Shown here: positions 46,616-58,990 of the stretch, piece by piece | Position numbering within the stretch: the stretch's first letter is position 1 | Layout: every line of letters begins with the position of its first letter | DNA from: Phycomyces nitens | Lineage: Eukaryota; Mucoromycota; Mucoromycetes; Mucorales; Phycomycetaceae | Direction of reading: 5' to 3' | Assembly: GCA_022702545.1 (NCBI GenBank) | Contig: JAHRBC010000005.1 | Location: 62,001-126,000 of the forward strand | Length of the DNA stretch: 64,000 nucleotides | Notes under the pieces: model-generated | Database searches by the model: none | Told to the model about the DNA's origin: nothing | Seen by the model: only the letters and a program-made list of their open reading frames with translations | Program-made: the position numbers and the translations under genes

Positions 46616-49600
46616 ATGTCTTCTACTTCCGATGTCTACAATGAGAAGTGCTTTTGCCCTAGATGCAGTACAAGCAAGATTGGTTACAGTCTTGTCCAGA
46701 AACTGACTGCTCAACGTCATGCAAAGAGAGCAAGATTAGAGCGTCTTGAAAATTGTGAAAGGGGCAAGTTACTTTTGTAAACACTCTATGAATTGTATCA
46801 TAATATATTTTACTAGAAATCTCCTCTCAACGCAATATGATAGATGTTGATTTTGAACGTAAGGATTATTTATTGGCATAGCAATAGAAACTAAATAACT
46901 ACTATATTCTATATCTGGCTACCTTGTTCCATAAAGTCGGGTCCTCAGATGTACTTGGTGATCAGGAGAACTCGCCATTTTTGGAAGCCGATCCTTTTGC
47001 CGATCATGGCGAAATTGGTGCTGACAATGAGGCTAATGCCGATGCCGATGCTGATGCCGATGCCGATGAGAATGAGATGGACGGTGGTGATGATGACAAC
47101 GAGGGCGATTTGGAAGAGATCGAAGTTGAGGAGTTGGATGGTGAAGGTCAGTGTTAAATAGAGAAAAAGCCTAAAAAATTGGGTGTTAATATTTTCCATT
47201 TTAAAATAGATCCTTTTGCCTCCCCCCAAATGCCTGAAAACCCAGTGCACAGGTTCATCGCCATTTCTGTTGTCCTGTTTGCATCCCGTTATGTGGTTGA
47301 CAAGGGCGCTGTTGTCTTGATCGAGTTTGTCAACAAGCTCTTGACAATCTATGATCAAGATTTCCAACTGCCCACAAGCCTGCTTGGTCTGCAGCGCATG
47401 ACAGGATTTTCAGCCATGTCCCAAGGAATAAGGAAATCTGTTGTGTGCCAGGATTGTCACAAGGTGTACGAGGAAGCTGGGTCTGTTCCCCTTCGGTGCG
47501 ATTTCCAGAAGCCAGGAGCACGTTCCTCTTGCGATTCCCAGTTGATGAAGGTGTCATCATCAGGTGCTTTGGTAGCCAGACGCCAATACAACTACCATTC
47601 TGTCAAGCAGGCGTTGAGAGTGTTTTTCCTCCGCCCAGATTTCGAAGCAAGAATCCGCCATTGGAACAAGGAGCTGAAGGTCGAAGACACGATGTGCGAT
47701 GTGTACAACGGCGCCATGTGGAAGGAGCTCAAGGACTCGAATGGTGTTTCTTTCGTCCAAGACCCACGTTCTCTCATGCTGACATTGAACGTTGACTGGT
47801 TCCAGCCGTTCGATGGGGTGACCTATTCCTGTGGTGCGATCTACTTGGCCGTCAACAATCTTCCTAGGGCTGAGCGATTCAAGGCAGAGAACATCATTCT
47901 TGTTGGCCTTATGCCTGGGCCCAAGGAACCAAAATCTGACGAGATCAACCACTATCTCAAGCCGTTGGTGGACGATTTGGAAGAGCTGTACGTTGGTGTG
48001 AAGATGCGAACTGCCGAGTGTTCATCAGGTGTTACCATCCGTGCTGCGTTGTTTATGGTGGCGTGCGACATTCCAGCTGCCAGAAAGACGAGTGGGTTTA
48101 CTTCCCACAACAGCACCCATGCATGCTTCAAGTGTAGTCGTGGTTTCTCTCGTTTGGACGGAACAAACAGCGTTGACTTTCGTGGCTTCGACTCTGCACA
48201 GTGGTCCCTTCGCAGTGGTGTCGAAAATCGGTTGCATGCTGAGGTGTGGAAGAGTGCCAGTACGCCCTCAGAAAGGCATCAGCTGGAAATCGAAAATGGC
48301 GTTCGATGGTCCCAGTTGCATCGCCTTGGATACTTTGACGTTGTTCGCTGCACAATCATTGATCCCATGCACAATCTCTTCTTGGGTACGGCCAAGCGAA
48401 TGGTCGAGAGGTGGATTGACGATGGCCTGATCACAGACCGTGATCTTGCTGCCATGCAAAAGACTGCCGAGTCTATGGTTCTGCCGGCCGATTATGCTGT
48501 CCTCAAAGGCAAGATCGGAAAAGGCTTTTCCTACATGAAAGCAGACGAGTGGAAGTCCTGGGTCCTCGTATACTCTCCAGTCCTGTTGAAAGGTGTGCTC
48601 CCTCCTGACAACTTCAACAACTGGATCAGCTTCGTTGATGCCTGCCGCCTTTTGGTCAAGCCAGCAATCTCATTTTCCGAGGCAACCGATGCCCACAATT
48701 TCCTGGAAACGTTCGGTCGAAGATGTCAGTCCCTATATCCTGCGAATCTTCTCACTTGTAACATGCACCTACACCTTCATCTTCATACCATTATTCGTGA
48801 TTTTGGACCAGTGTACGGTTATTGGCTGTTTTCATTTGAGAGATACAATGGATTGTTAAAAAACATCAAGACCAACAGACGAGACGGCTTTGAGTCCACC
48901 TACATGAAGAACTTTATTAATGATGCATACAAGGGCGATTATGTATCTTCTGTTCTTCAATGTCCCAGTCAAACCCCCTTCCGCCCCTTTATGTCCAAGC
49001 TTACCTCCTCCTCCTATGCCCCATCCTATGCCCCATCCCATGCCTCCTCCCATGCCTCCTCCTATGCCCCCTCCTATGCCATGTCTCAAGGCCCTTTCCG
49101 GTTGAGAGCATTTATGCAATCCTCTATGAATCCACTCTCTATCAAAGGCAATGAACCTCTCCCTCCTTCTGCGTTGCCACTCTCTATGAAACCGTATGAA
49201 TCAATGAACGACCTTGAATATCCCTATCTCTTGGAACACTATAAGCTCGTATATGCAAAGCCAGATTTAGTGGATTACCGACATGCCTCATCTTCGCCAT
49301 ATTTTGTTGACAACCAAATATGCAAGATCGCGTCTATCGATCTCCTTGGCCAGTCATACAAAGGCAAGAAGGGTACTGTCAGTCATGGTTCTTATGTTCA
49401 AGCTCTGTTCTCTGGAAATGACGACGAAAATCCGACTGCGTACACAGGCGAGATTTAATATATGTTTGTCCATTCCCAGTCTATGCCCCCTATGTCTCAT
49501 GGCCGACTAAATCGTCATCACAATAAGCAACATGTTTTCGCGTACGTTCGCTGGTTTGTCTTTGATTCCGAGCGTACAAGAGAACATGAAAGTGTTGACA

Positions 49601-49824
49601 TTTGTAGGCCACAATTTTCTCCAGCCAACTACCACAGTATTGTGCCTGTACATCGCATTCTGTTAGAAGTAGCACTGGCTGAACATATGACCCAAAATAA
49701 TGTAAAGAAGATACTGGTTATCCCTTTACCTAAAAATATATGCTTAAGTTTTAATAAAATATGTCTTTACTCATTTTTAAACAAGATTGCATACCAGAAT
49801 AAAATAAACAAGTATAGGATTTGA
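46616..49824 (+). pseudogene. Tnp2-type CACTA transposase of B, one nonsense codon
   Basis: Exon 1 starts at 46616 (MSSTSDVYNEKCFCPRCSTS...QRHAKR). A small exon near 46820-46860 and an acidic exon about 46950-47147 (NADADADADADENEMDGG) follow. The core exon starts about 47211 after an AAAATAG acceptor. The core has SLMLTLNVDWFQPF, LVGLMPGPKEPK, ACDIPAARK, HACFKC, IDPMHNLFLGTAKRM and YGYWLFSFERYN. There is an unusual run of APSYAPSHASSHASSYAP at 49018-49080. A TAA at 49456-49458 (after YTGEI) stands where relatives have Gln; the same frame continues to 49824 with VFAYVRWFV and LPVH-like motifs. The truncated protein loses the DUF4216-like end. CAA-to-TAA is a single C-to-T change. Confidence 0.82.
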
Positions 49825-49893
49825 ATGAGTCTTTAGGATTGAGTGCATGAGAGGAGCAAAGATGAGGTTTTTTTTATTTTTTTTTAAATTTTT

Positions 49894-50658
49894 TTAATTT
49901 CTAACGGCCCATTCAGGCGGGGGAGGGACCATTCCCTCCGGGACTGCTACTTCACAACGCGGCCAAACTTTCGACGAAGCATCTGACAATGTCTTGTTCC
50001 CAAGCCGGCAAGCACGTAGTCATCGACGAGTTCAAGGAAATGATTGAACTAAAATATTCATTAGTATTCTATAAAAATAATAAACAATATTCTTTGCGAA
50101 TTTATTTACCTCGTCGCTTCGCCAGCTTGGGCGCGCAGTGAGGATGCGACGCCCGAACGAAGCATCGCTCCCCTCATCGTCAGACTCACCCTCAGACATT
50201 GCTGCCTTTTGGATGAGATTGCTGCAGTCCCGGTCCATTTCTTGGTCAATCGCCGCCTTGTTATTGGAGTATGCCTCCCGGCGGCGAGTGAGATGCTGAT
50301 GAAATATATGATTGTCAATTGAGTTAATAGGAATCCTTTTCATAATAAAAATAATAACTCACGTCCGCCTGACGGCCATTTCTTCTTGAGCGAGCATTCG
50401 CTTCTGCTCGCTTCTCAAAAGACTTCTTCTCCTGAGTCCGCCTTCCATTGAAGTTGGTGTATATATACCGGCGGAGGTCAGGGTACCTCAACCCAGACTC
50501 GAGAAACCTTGGCTGGAGATAGGCCATTATCTCGAGTACCAACTCTTTGTTGGGACTCTCGTTAAAGGCCACATCCGTTCTCCAGCTAGGCTTTCGGTTG
50601 TTAGCCTCAACCAAGTCTGGGTTGTTGGACCTGAAGTTTTGGGTCTTCAGGTAGCGTC
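49894..50658 (-). pseudogene. Helper gene of B, exons 2-4 (left of A2)
   Basis: Exon 2 runs from 50658 to 50363 (RYLKTQNFRSNNPDLVEANN, basic NARSRRNGRQAD), exon 3 50295-50110 (MSEGESDDEG, ending ARPSWRSDE) and exon 4 from 50048 (FNHFLELVDDYV). In exon 4 the frame meets TAG near 49950. The next frame gives VPEGMVPPPPEWAVRN, matching the C-termini of C and D, so there is a one-base frameshift. Exon 1 and the first bases of exon 2 lie beyond A2. Confidence 0.78.
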
Positions 50659-50913
50659 TGACACTGCAAAAATACCCCCGATTCCCATATGTGTAGTTGA
50701 TACAGTAGGTATGGGATATAAAGGTCAATTTTCTAGCTCAGGCCCTTTTTTGTGAGTTCAGAGAGAAAAAATATTTTTGATGGATTTTATTGGGTGTAGG
50801 CGATTGTGTAGCATGAAAAAAATAATTATTAAACTCAAAGTATATCAAATAAACTGTACCTGAATATATCTTCTTTACTGTTAAACCAAAACATTTCAAT
50901 TATTTATTAAACA

Positions 50914-53900
50914 ATGGCTCCTATCCGTAAATCTACAAGAACAAAAGAATGTAGATGTTCTATTTGCAAGAACAAAGAGGGTGGATTTGATTTTCTCACA
51001 GCTCAAACATTTAAGCGTCATATGCTTAAAGAAGATGCCAAAAACAGTTTTTTCGGTGGTAGATGTAAGATATATTTTATATTTTAATTTGAAAATTATT
51101 TAATTAATAATAAATACATTTTTGAATTAAATAGTAATGGAAATTGTTGATACTGAAGAGCAATACTTTGAGGCCGTAGACAATGTAGAGGCCATGGATT
51201 TTGAGTCTGGTGGTAAGGATTTCTTAAAATTTTATTGTTTTTTTATTAAATTAATTTTTTTACACCTGGGCAGACTTGGAAAACGGCGTTGAAGAATATG
51301 AGGGGGTACAAGAACCCATTAGAAACCTACCTCTCTCTGAGTCCGATGCCATTTTTGGTGCAGAGGATGAATGTAGCTCAGTTGGTGACTCTGACTCTGA
51401 CTCTGACAGTGAAAGTGAAGACGAGATGAATGATGATGAAGGTCTGTATAGTATCTGAGCTGATAATCACTCTATCTATATAAATATTATATATTAATAT
51501 GCTTTTTTTTTGATTAATATGTTTCTAGAATTCAACTCAGAATTGAGTTTCATTCACAGCTTTATAGTCAAGGCTCTTGCCCTGTTCATTTCCTTTTACG
51601 TTGTCAATGAAGGCGCGATTATCTTGATTGCAATCGTGAACAAGATCCTGGATTTTTTTGGCGATTCTTTCCGAGTCCCATCAAGTGTCTCTGGTCTCAA
51701 AAGTATGGCAGGAATGAATGCATTGACAAAGGGAATCAAGAAGTATGTTGCATGTGGTGAATGTCACAGCATTTACGAGAACGATGGTGCACCTCTTTTC
51801 TGTACATTTGACAAGTTTGAAAACAGCGCCTTGTGTGGCCATGGCTTGTTCAAGTCCAATTTGTCATCTGTCCCAAAATAATCGTATATCTACCAGTCAA
51901 TCAAACACTCTATCCAAACACTCTTTTCTCGGCCTGATTTTGAATCACAGATCAACTCTTGGAATCGTGGTCCCAAGGTGGAAAAGACTATGTTTGATAT
52001 ATATGATGGCGCGATGTGGAACGAGTTGCCTGATGTGAATGGAATCCCCTTTGTTGACAGCGAGCGCTCTCTTATGCTGACATTAAACATTGACTGGTTC
52101 CAACCATTTGATGGTGTCACGTATTCTTGTGGTGCCATCTACCTTGCTGTCAACAACCTTCCTCGTGATGTCAGATTCAAGAAGGAAAATATCATCCTCG
52201 TTGGTTTGATGCCTGGGCCCAGAGAAGCAAAAACCTCAGAGATAAATCACTATCTCAAACCACTGGTCAATGAGTTGGAGGATCTCTATAAAGGAATCAG
52301 AATGAAGACTCATCAATGCCCATCTGGTGCAACTGTCCGTGCCGCTCTTTTCCTGGTCGCTTGTGACATCCCTGCCGCAAGGAAAGTATGTGGGTTCACA
52401 TCCCATACAAGTACAAATGCTTGTCATAAGTGTAATCGTCAGTTCAATCGGTTAGCTGGAACGAACTCTGTTGATTATTCTGGATTTGATTTCTCAAAGT
52501 GGCTCCTTCGCACTAAGAATGATAATCGTAAGGATGCTGAGGTCTGGAGAAATGCAGCCACTCAAGCTGAGAGGCAGCGCCTTGAAGTTGCCAGTGGTGT
52601 TCGCTGGTCCGAACTGCATCGTCTCCAGTACTTTGACGTTGTCCGCTGCACGATCATTGATCCAATGCACAATCTCTTCTTAGGCACTGCCAAGAGGATG
52701 ATGGAGAGATGGGTTGCAGATGGAGTAATCAACGATAAGAGTCTCGTTGCCATGCAGAAGATGGTGGAAAAGATGGTGTTGCCACCAGATTATACTCCAT
52801 TAAAGACGAAGATTGCAAAGGGGTTCCCCTTCATGAAAGCTGATGAGTGGAAGTCGTGGTGTTTGGTATACTCTCCCGTGGTATTGAAGAACGTGCTGCC
52901 ACTGCCAATGTTCAAAAATTGGATGTTTTTTGTAAATGCCTGCCGTTTTTTGACCAAGCCAAGTATCTCTGAGGACGATATTGAGGAAGCGCATCGCAAT
53001 CTGGAGCAGTTTGGCAAAGGTTGTGAGCAATTATATGAGTCTGACCTCCTCTCTCCCAACATGCACCTCCATCTTCACCTTCGTGAAACGGTTCTGGACT
53101 TTGGTCCAGTTTATGGCTACTGGCTTTTTGGTTTTGAGAGGTACAACAGTATCCTCAAAAACATCAACACGAACAGGAAAGGTGGATTCGAGGCCACATA
53201 CATGAGAAGCTTTGTTGAGGATACACGAAAGGCAGATTTTGTTCGTGGGTTTCTGAGCACAGCCAATGGATATCATTTGTCAGATATCTTTCGCATGTTT
53301 ACCAATACCCCAGACACTATATCCACGCCAGCACATTCTCATTATTTCTCTACCTTCTCATTGCCTGATTTTGTTGAATATGCTGAAAATCCATTGATAA
53401 CAGTATATGGTAACGAGCCTTTGCCACCATCAACACTCCCATTGAAAAAGAAGCCCATGAGTATGATGAGTAGGGCAGAATATGACTGTTTGGTGGAATA
53501 TTACCAGGTTGCCTACAATGACAGGTCCATCAAAGGCTGTAATGACACCATGGCTTCCTCTGCTTTTGTCAATGACTGGATCGAAATGCTCAAGTCTGTC
53601 AGTATTCTAGGCCAGATGTTCAAAGGAAGGAGTGGTAGAAATCAAAAAGGATCATACATCCAAGCATTATTTGTTGAGGAAAAGACCGAGGCAGTGTACG
53701 CGTATGTTGGAGAGATTCAGTATCTATTTGTTCACACATTTAGCCCTGCTGTTTCTTCTTCACATCGTGGAAATGCCTATAACAGTCAACACACCTTTGC
53801 TTTTGTGAACTGGTTCAAAACTACGTCAGACACCACCAGAGAGGCTGAAGGCATTGAGATTCACAAGGACGAATTTTCAGCTCTTGACTTTCAAAGCATT

Positions 53901-54008
53901 CTTCCTGTCCATCGGATTCTCCTGCCTGTTGCAATTGTGGATTATAAATCTAGTAGTAACATTAACAAAAAACTAGTTGTCCCCTTGCCTAGAAAGGTTT
54001 CCGCCTAA
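50914..54008 (+). pseudogene. Tnp2-type CACTA transposase of A2, one nonsense codon
   Basis: The gene layout is as in A1, but the two homopolymer frameshifts are absent: exon 1 has six T and the core exon seven T, so all four exons join in frame from 50914. The core exon starts near 51530 (EFNSELSFIHSF). At 51880-51882 an AAA codon of A1 is TAA (after LSSVPK), stopping the protein before the catalytic core. The frame is then open to 54008. A1 and A2 thus carry different defects. No intact A transposase is in the window. Confidence 0.85.
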
Positions 54009-54103
54009 ATATATTTATCTTATCTCTCTTGGTTTTAATTATAATTTTATAGGTTGTTTTGCGAATCATGTGTTTAAAAAGTAAAAAAGACAAAAACAAA
54101 GAT

Positions 54104-55335
54104 TTATTCATTTTTGAATGTCCAGACAGGCAAATTCAAAGTCAGGTGACTTGGGGCAGGAATCTCCTTGACTGATGTTTGCTGTCTGGGCATTCTTGTC
54201 TTTGTCTTTGGTCCAGACCGTTTCAGATCATCCTCTCTTGAAAAACGGTCAATGACCTCCAGAAGCCGGTTCAACTATATTAAATTTATCAGTCTTTTAT
54301 CAGCACTCAGCACATCACTCTACAAAATATTAATTACCTCATCGCTTCTCCAGCTGGGACGAGCAACATGGAGAACACGCATGGTGATACCAGGTGCAAC
54401 GTCTTCCATGCCCGACTCACCATCAGACATCACATCCTTTTGGAGGACATGGAGATAGGCCATCTCCTCAGAGTTTTCAGGCTTATGGCCCATCTCCTCA
54501 TCAATTGCCCTCCAGTGACGCTTGTAGACCGCCACCCTGCGCGAGTGGATCTAGAAAAATTTTCAGATTAAGTCAAAAATATCATATTGTCTTTATACTA
54601 ACCTCGACAAGCCTGCTGTTGGCCCGAACCTTTTTCTTCTTTGCAATAGACTGCTCTTCAGTCATCTTTGCAACGCGATGGTAGTACTTATAGTTATTTT
54701 TTAGTTTTTGCACTACCATGCCAGGCCAAAAACCAGCAGCACGAGGCTGTGAGAGAATGTAGTCTCTCATGTAGTTAATGACCCTGACATTGTCTGGGTG
54801 GTCGATCCTCTCATCCTTATTCCATTTCTGCTTGCCTTCGTTCTCAGCAATCAGAGCTGGATCTTCGGAGTCAAGGTCTTTCTTCCACATCTTATTCTCA
54901 ATAAGTTCCTGGATATAATTTGTGAGAAAATATTTTTTTACAAAACAATAATAATATTCATACCAAGACAATCGCGCGCATATCACTGGGACTAATTGAG
55001 CTGGAGGGGCCAACAGAAGGAACCATTCCAACAGAACCAGCTTGGCCAAGAGGGAGCTGGCTCTGGACACCACTAGCATGGGCTTCTATGAGTGTACTCA
55101 TGGTCTTGTTGGTCTTGCCAGCGATGTCATAGACCATTCCCATTCTGGACTTGAGGAACCTCAAGTCTTCAAGGATAGCGGCCATTTCTGTCCTGCCTTG
55201 GCTACTTCCCTCACCAGTACTAGGAGATCTAGGCATAATCTCACGCTGGCTGATACGACCAGCAACAACACGGTCAATTGGAGCAGCTGGATTTGCTCTG
55301 GCTTTGCGTCCTGAGTTTGCTTGGGTTGGGGACAT
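54104..55335 (-). CDS. Second (helper) gene of A2
   Basis: The same four exons as in A1, shifted by 48182 bp: 55335-54964, 54908-54603, 54550-54338 and 54274-54104. The frame is open throughout. Differences from A1 include Met to Ile in the TNKTMSTL-EAHAS stretch and His to Arg after PAAPID. Motifs are unchanged: the coiled-coil candidate, the 306-nt exon 2 and the ARPSWRSDE end of exon 3. An open helper beside a dead transposase in both A copies may reflect chance or selection. Confidence 0.75.
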
Positions 55336-56829
55336 TTTCTAAATAAATATTTTTAAAATAAAATAATAATAATACATAGATTAATATATTTTTATTATAT
55401 ATATCCTTGAATATATAGACTTACATAATAAGCTGTAGTAGTGGGTGTAGTGTCAGGTAAGAACAATAATATTACTTGTCAAAAAAACTATATTTATATA
55501 TTGAAAAAAGTATATTTTCGGAGTACAGCAAAATAAAATGAATTTGTGGACACACAGTTTTCATAATCCCATTATTCTCATAATTTATTAGGGCTTACTA
55601 TAATCTAAAAATGCGTATGGATTCTTTTTTCCCAATTTTTCCTTTTTCTCTTTCTTTTTCTTTTTGCTTCTTTTATACTCTCTGGTAAGTATTTAAAATT
55701 TTTTCACGCAATTAAAAACAACCTTTAACATTTTTTCAATTATCTAAAAGATGTCCTATAGTCACTTTTATTCATGCTTACACAAGAAAAACGTAAATAG
55801 GCGCACTATTTTTTATTGCTGTTGCTAATCAGTAATCTTCATCTTGTAGATTCAAAAACAAATCCTTTCAATTGCAATGGCCAAAGATGACAATGATGAA
55901 GTTGAATGGAGGGAATGTACTTGGTATGTTTGAATATTTTATCACTATTAATACTAATATATTCTGTCTTTACTATCAGCTCTTTATATTAAACAAAATT
56001 GCCGCGTTTTAACAAAGATATGGAATACCCAACAAACCAGTTTGTCTTGGTAAGTAATCAGTCATTCCTATTACTTTTCTAACAGAAAATATAGATATCT
56101 TTTCTATTACACGTACACATTTTTTGATGGCTATATCATTATCTATCATGAAATACTGTTTGGTATGCCTGAAAATTCGCTCTCAAGATATGGAGCATCT
56201 ACTCTGTTCTGTCAACCACTTCAGCCATTCAAAGCAGTAGTTAAAGAGTCGGCCATGCTCTCGACCCATGTTTTAAAAAGGTAAACATAAGTATACTGTG
56301 AATATAGCTATAGCCATGAATCTAGACTAAATTACTAGGCTGTATATTATGAGAAAAAATTTTATCAATAAAAACATATTTGTAAACTATTTGCCATAAT
56401 CTATTATAAAGAAGTATATAATAAATTACCAATTGAAAGTATTCAAAGCCTCAAAAATATTAAACAGCCAATAAATACACGTCTGGTGGAAGATAGTTGA
56501 ATGGATAGACAAGGGAAAGTAATGAAAGTTGAATCTTGATCTGTCAAAAATAGATCTTATTATTGACCTTGAAATAATAATCCATGTAACGTTATACTGA
56601 AAAGAGATAAAATATACACTTTCAGTTACAGTTCTGTACCTCCTTGAGGTTAATGAGCCGACATGCCCAAAACTAGAGCATTATATCTGCCGAATTACTG
56701 CAACATCTCATATGACTTGTCATTCATATCTGGAGAGTAATATTTCTATTTAATTCTAGGATTTTTTATTTATTTGCCTCGGGATTTCACTTACTATCAC
56801 ATCTGGGAATCGTACATTTTTTTGCAGTG

Positions 56830-57274
56830 TGATGAAGCCCTAATATATTTTTAGAAGGTATTAGACTAGCAATATATTTCAATAGTATATACTCACATAC
56901 GCGCGGTTGGTTTCCTGCATTTGAGGAGCTTCAAACGCAGCAAGTGCAACCACAGTGGGGGAGAGAGGAGCAGCAGCAACGGGAGCAGCAACAATGAGGG
57001 CAGCAACAATGGGGGCAGCAGCAACGGAAGCACCAGCAACGGGGGCAGAGGAAGTTGCCCCAGGGACATTTCCAAAACCATCCAAGATGGCAATGGTACT
57101 GGCACCATCTTGGATGATAACACCAAGCCTGGTGTCCATAGTGGCTAGCCTGGTGCCAACAGAACGCACCTCTCCAGTCACATTGGACAAACCAGCCTCC
57201 ACACTGGTCAATCTGTCCATCAATTCCCTGAACTCGTCGGTTGTTCGAGGAGCAATTGCACGTCTGTTTGCCAT
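56830..57274 (-). pseudogene. Helper gene of B, exon 1 and start of exon 2 (right of A2)
   Basis: Exon 1 is 57274-56897, 126 codons (MANRRAIAPRTTDEF, then a heptad-like LMDRLTSVEAGLSNVTGEV and an Ala/Val/Pro-rich stretch). It ends at a GTGAGT donor. The intron ends TATTAG at 56840. Exon 2 begins GGCTTCATCA at 56839 and is interrupted by A2. Joined to 50658 it reads GFIRRYLKTQNF, which aligns with KDIREYLWQPKL of C. The gene was whole before A2 landed, except for the exon 4 frameshift. Confidence 0.82.
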
Positions 57275-57719
57275 AATCTACAAAATATCAAATAATAATT
57301 TTCAATTGTTAATTGTCTTTATTTCATGGGATCTCATATAAAATATGTAATGTCTTATACATACAATTGATATTTGTTTTATTGAAAGGTTTTGGGAAGC
57401 AGAAGGGTGTGTTGTGTGTGAACAGGCCTTTGAGAATATAAAATACAGAGTATTTATAAAAAAAGAGTTTGATGAGCGGATCCAAACACTTCTTGTACAC
57501 ACTAATGAATGGCTCCATTTGTTTTTAGATTCTATCCATTACACCTATTCTGTCTCTGTTTCAAATTATATATCCTTGTATTCTTTTCTTTTTTGCTCTT
57601 TTTTCCTTTCCCTCGTTTCCTATATCCAGGCCCATTTTTTCTTTCTTTTTTACACCTCTTTACACTAAAAAATTGGCGGCTTCTTTATAAACATGCGCTC
57701 ATTCCAATACATCCTGCCT

Positions 57720-58990
57720 GCATTGCTCATCCAAACAATCTGTGGTCAGTTGAATGTGCCTTTAGCATCTCGCAAATTATCCTGACTCTATTTTTTTTTT
57801 ATTTTATAGACCTCCTCAACTCACGCAGCTTTATTATATGGTTCAATCATCAATATTGGGCTAAAAAAATCTTTTTGTGTCAAACGATTTTCTATTCTAA
57901 CGTTGCTTATTTTATTGTAGACCACACCACCAATCACCCCATCTACCTCTTCCTTCATGTACGATTGTAATCATAATGGTAATATCTTTTTTTGGTCTTT
58001 ATATTTTTTATAATATTATTCTGATCCTCTCTTTTTATCTTATAGCCTTCTGCCACTCACACAGTCTATTATATTGGTATCGTCATCAGTGTCATGGTAA
58101 AAAAGAACCTTTTGGTGTCAAACTTTTTTTTCTCTAACGTTGTTTATTCTACTTGGGTCACCCCCATCACACCCTGTCCGTCTCTTCCATCATCTACAAC
58201 TGGTTATCATAATGGTAATGTCATTTCTTGGTCTATACTTTTCTATAATATTATTGTTATTCTCTCTTTTTATTTTATAGACATATTCCGTTCACACGCC
58301 TATTATATGGTATGGTTATCAGTGGCATGGTAAAAAATTGTGTCAAATAATTTTCCCCTTTAACGTTTCTTATTCTACTATAGGCCGCCGCCATCAATCA
58401 CCCCATCTGGCTCCCCCATCATCCTCAACTGTTATCATAACGGTAATGCTGTCTCTTAGTCTTTCTACTTTCCATAACACTATTCTGATTCTCCCTTTTT
58501 ATATTATAGATCTCCTCTACTCAAACGGTCTATTATATGGTATCGTCATTGATGGCTTGGTAAAAAATATTTTCGTGTCAAACTATTTTATCCTCTAACG
58601 TTTCTTATTCTACTATAGACCGCCGCCATCAATCACCCCATCTGGCTTCCCCATTATCCTCAACTGTTATCATAATGGTAATGCTGTCTCTTAGTCTTTA
58701 TACTTTCCATAACACTATTCTGATTCTCTCTTTTTATCTTATAGACCTCCTCTACTCAAACGGTCTATTATATGATATCGTCATTGGTGGCTTGGTAAAA
58801 ACTCTTTGTGTCAAACTATTTTCTCCTTTAATGTTTCTTATTCTACTATAGACCGCCGCCATCACTGTCCACCCCATCTGGCCCCTTCATCATCTACGAC
58901 TGGTTATCATAATGGTAATGCCTTTTCTTGGTCTTTATCTCTTTCCATAATATTATTCTGGCTATTTACTAATATTGTTCTATACTCTTA
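57720..58990 (+). repeat. Tandem intron-like cassettes at the 3' end of B
   Basis: About five and a half units of 228-237 bp, nearly identical to 1-1110. The first full acceptor is TTTTATAG before ACCTCCTCAACTCACG at about 57810. Both block types and both spacer types recur in order. The array lies upstream of the helper gene start (57274, minus strand) and points away from it toward the terminus. 57275-57720 between them is AT-rich with possible promoter function for the helper, nothing specific seen. Confidence 0.75.

Larger units (their letters stand above)
50662..56829 (+). mobile_element. CACTA transposon A2, inserted in the helper gene of B
   Basis: The ends are CACTGCAAAAATACCCCC and TTTTTTTGCAGTG. 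TGA flanks both sides (50659-50661 and 56830-56832). Removing A2 and one TGA gives a B exon 2 of exactly 306 nt. It is nearly identical to A1, with a few substitutions (mostly CpG) and small homopolymer differences, so it spread recently. The 3' part 55340-56820 repeats the non-coding layout of A1, including the capture-like exons at about 55877-56280. Confidence 0.95.

Noticed and set aside
57414..58598. Several short plus-strand frames across the cassette array (hydrophobic, membrane-like)
   Set aside because: They run through the intron-like spacers and change frame between units; the TTT-rich composition explains the hydrophobic look.
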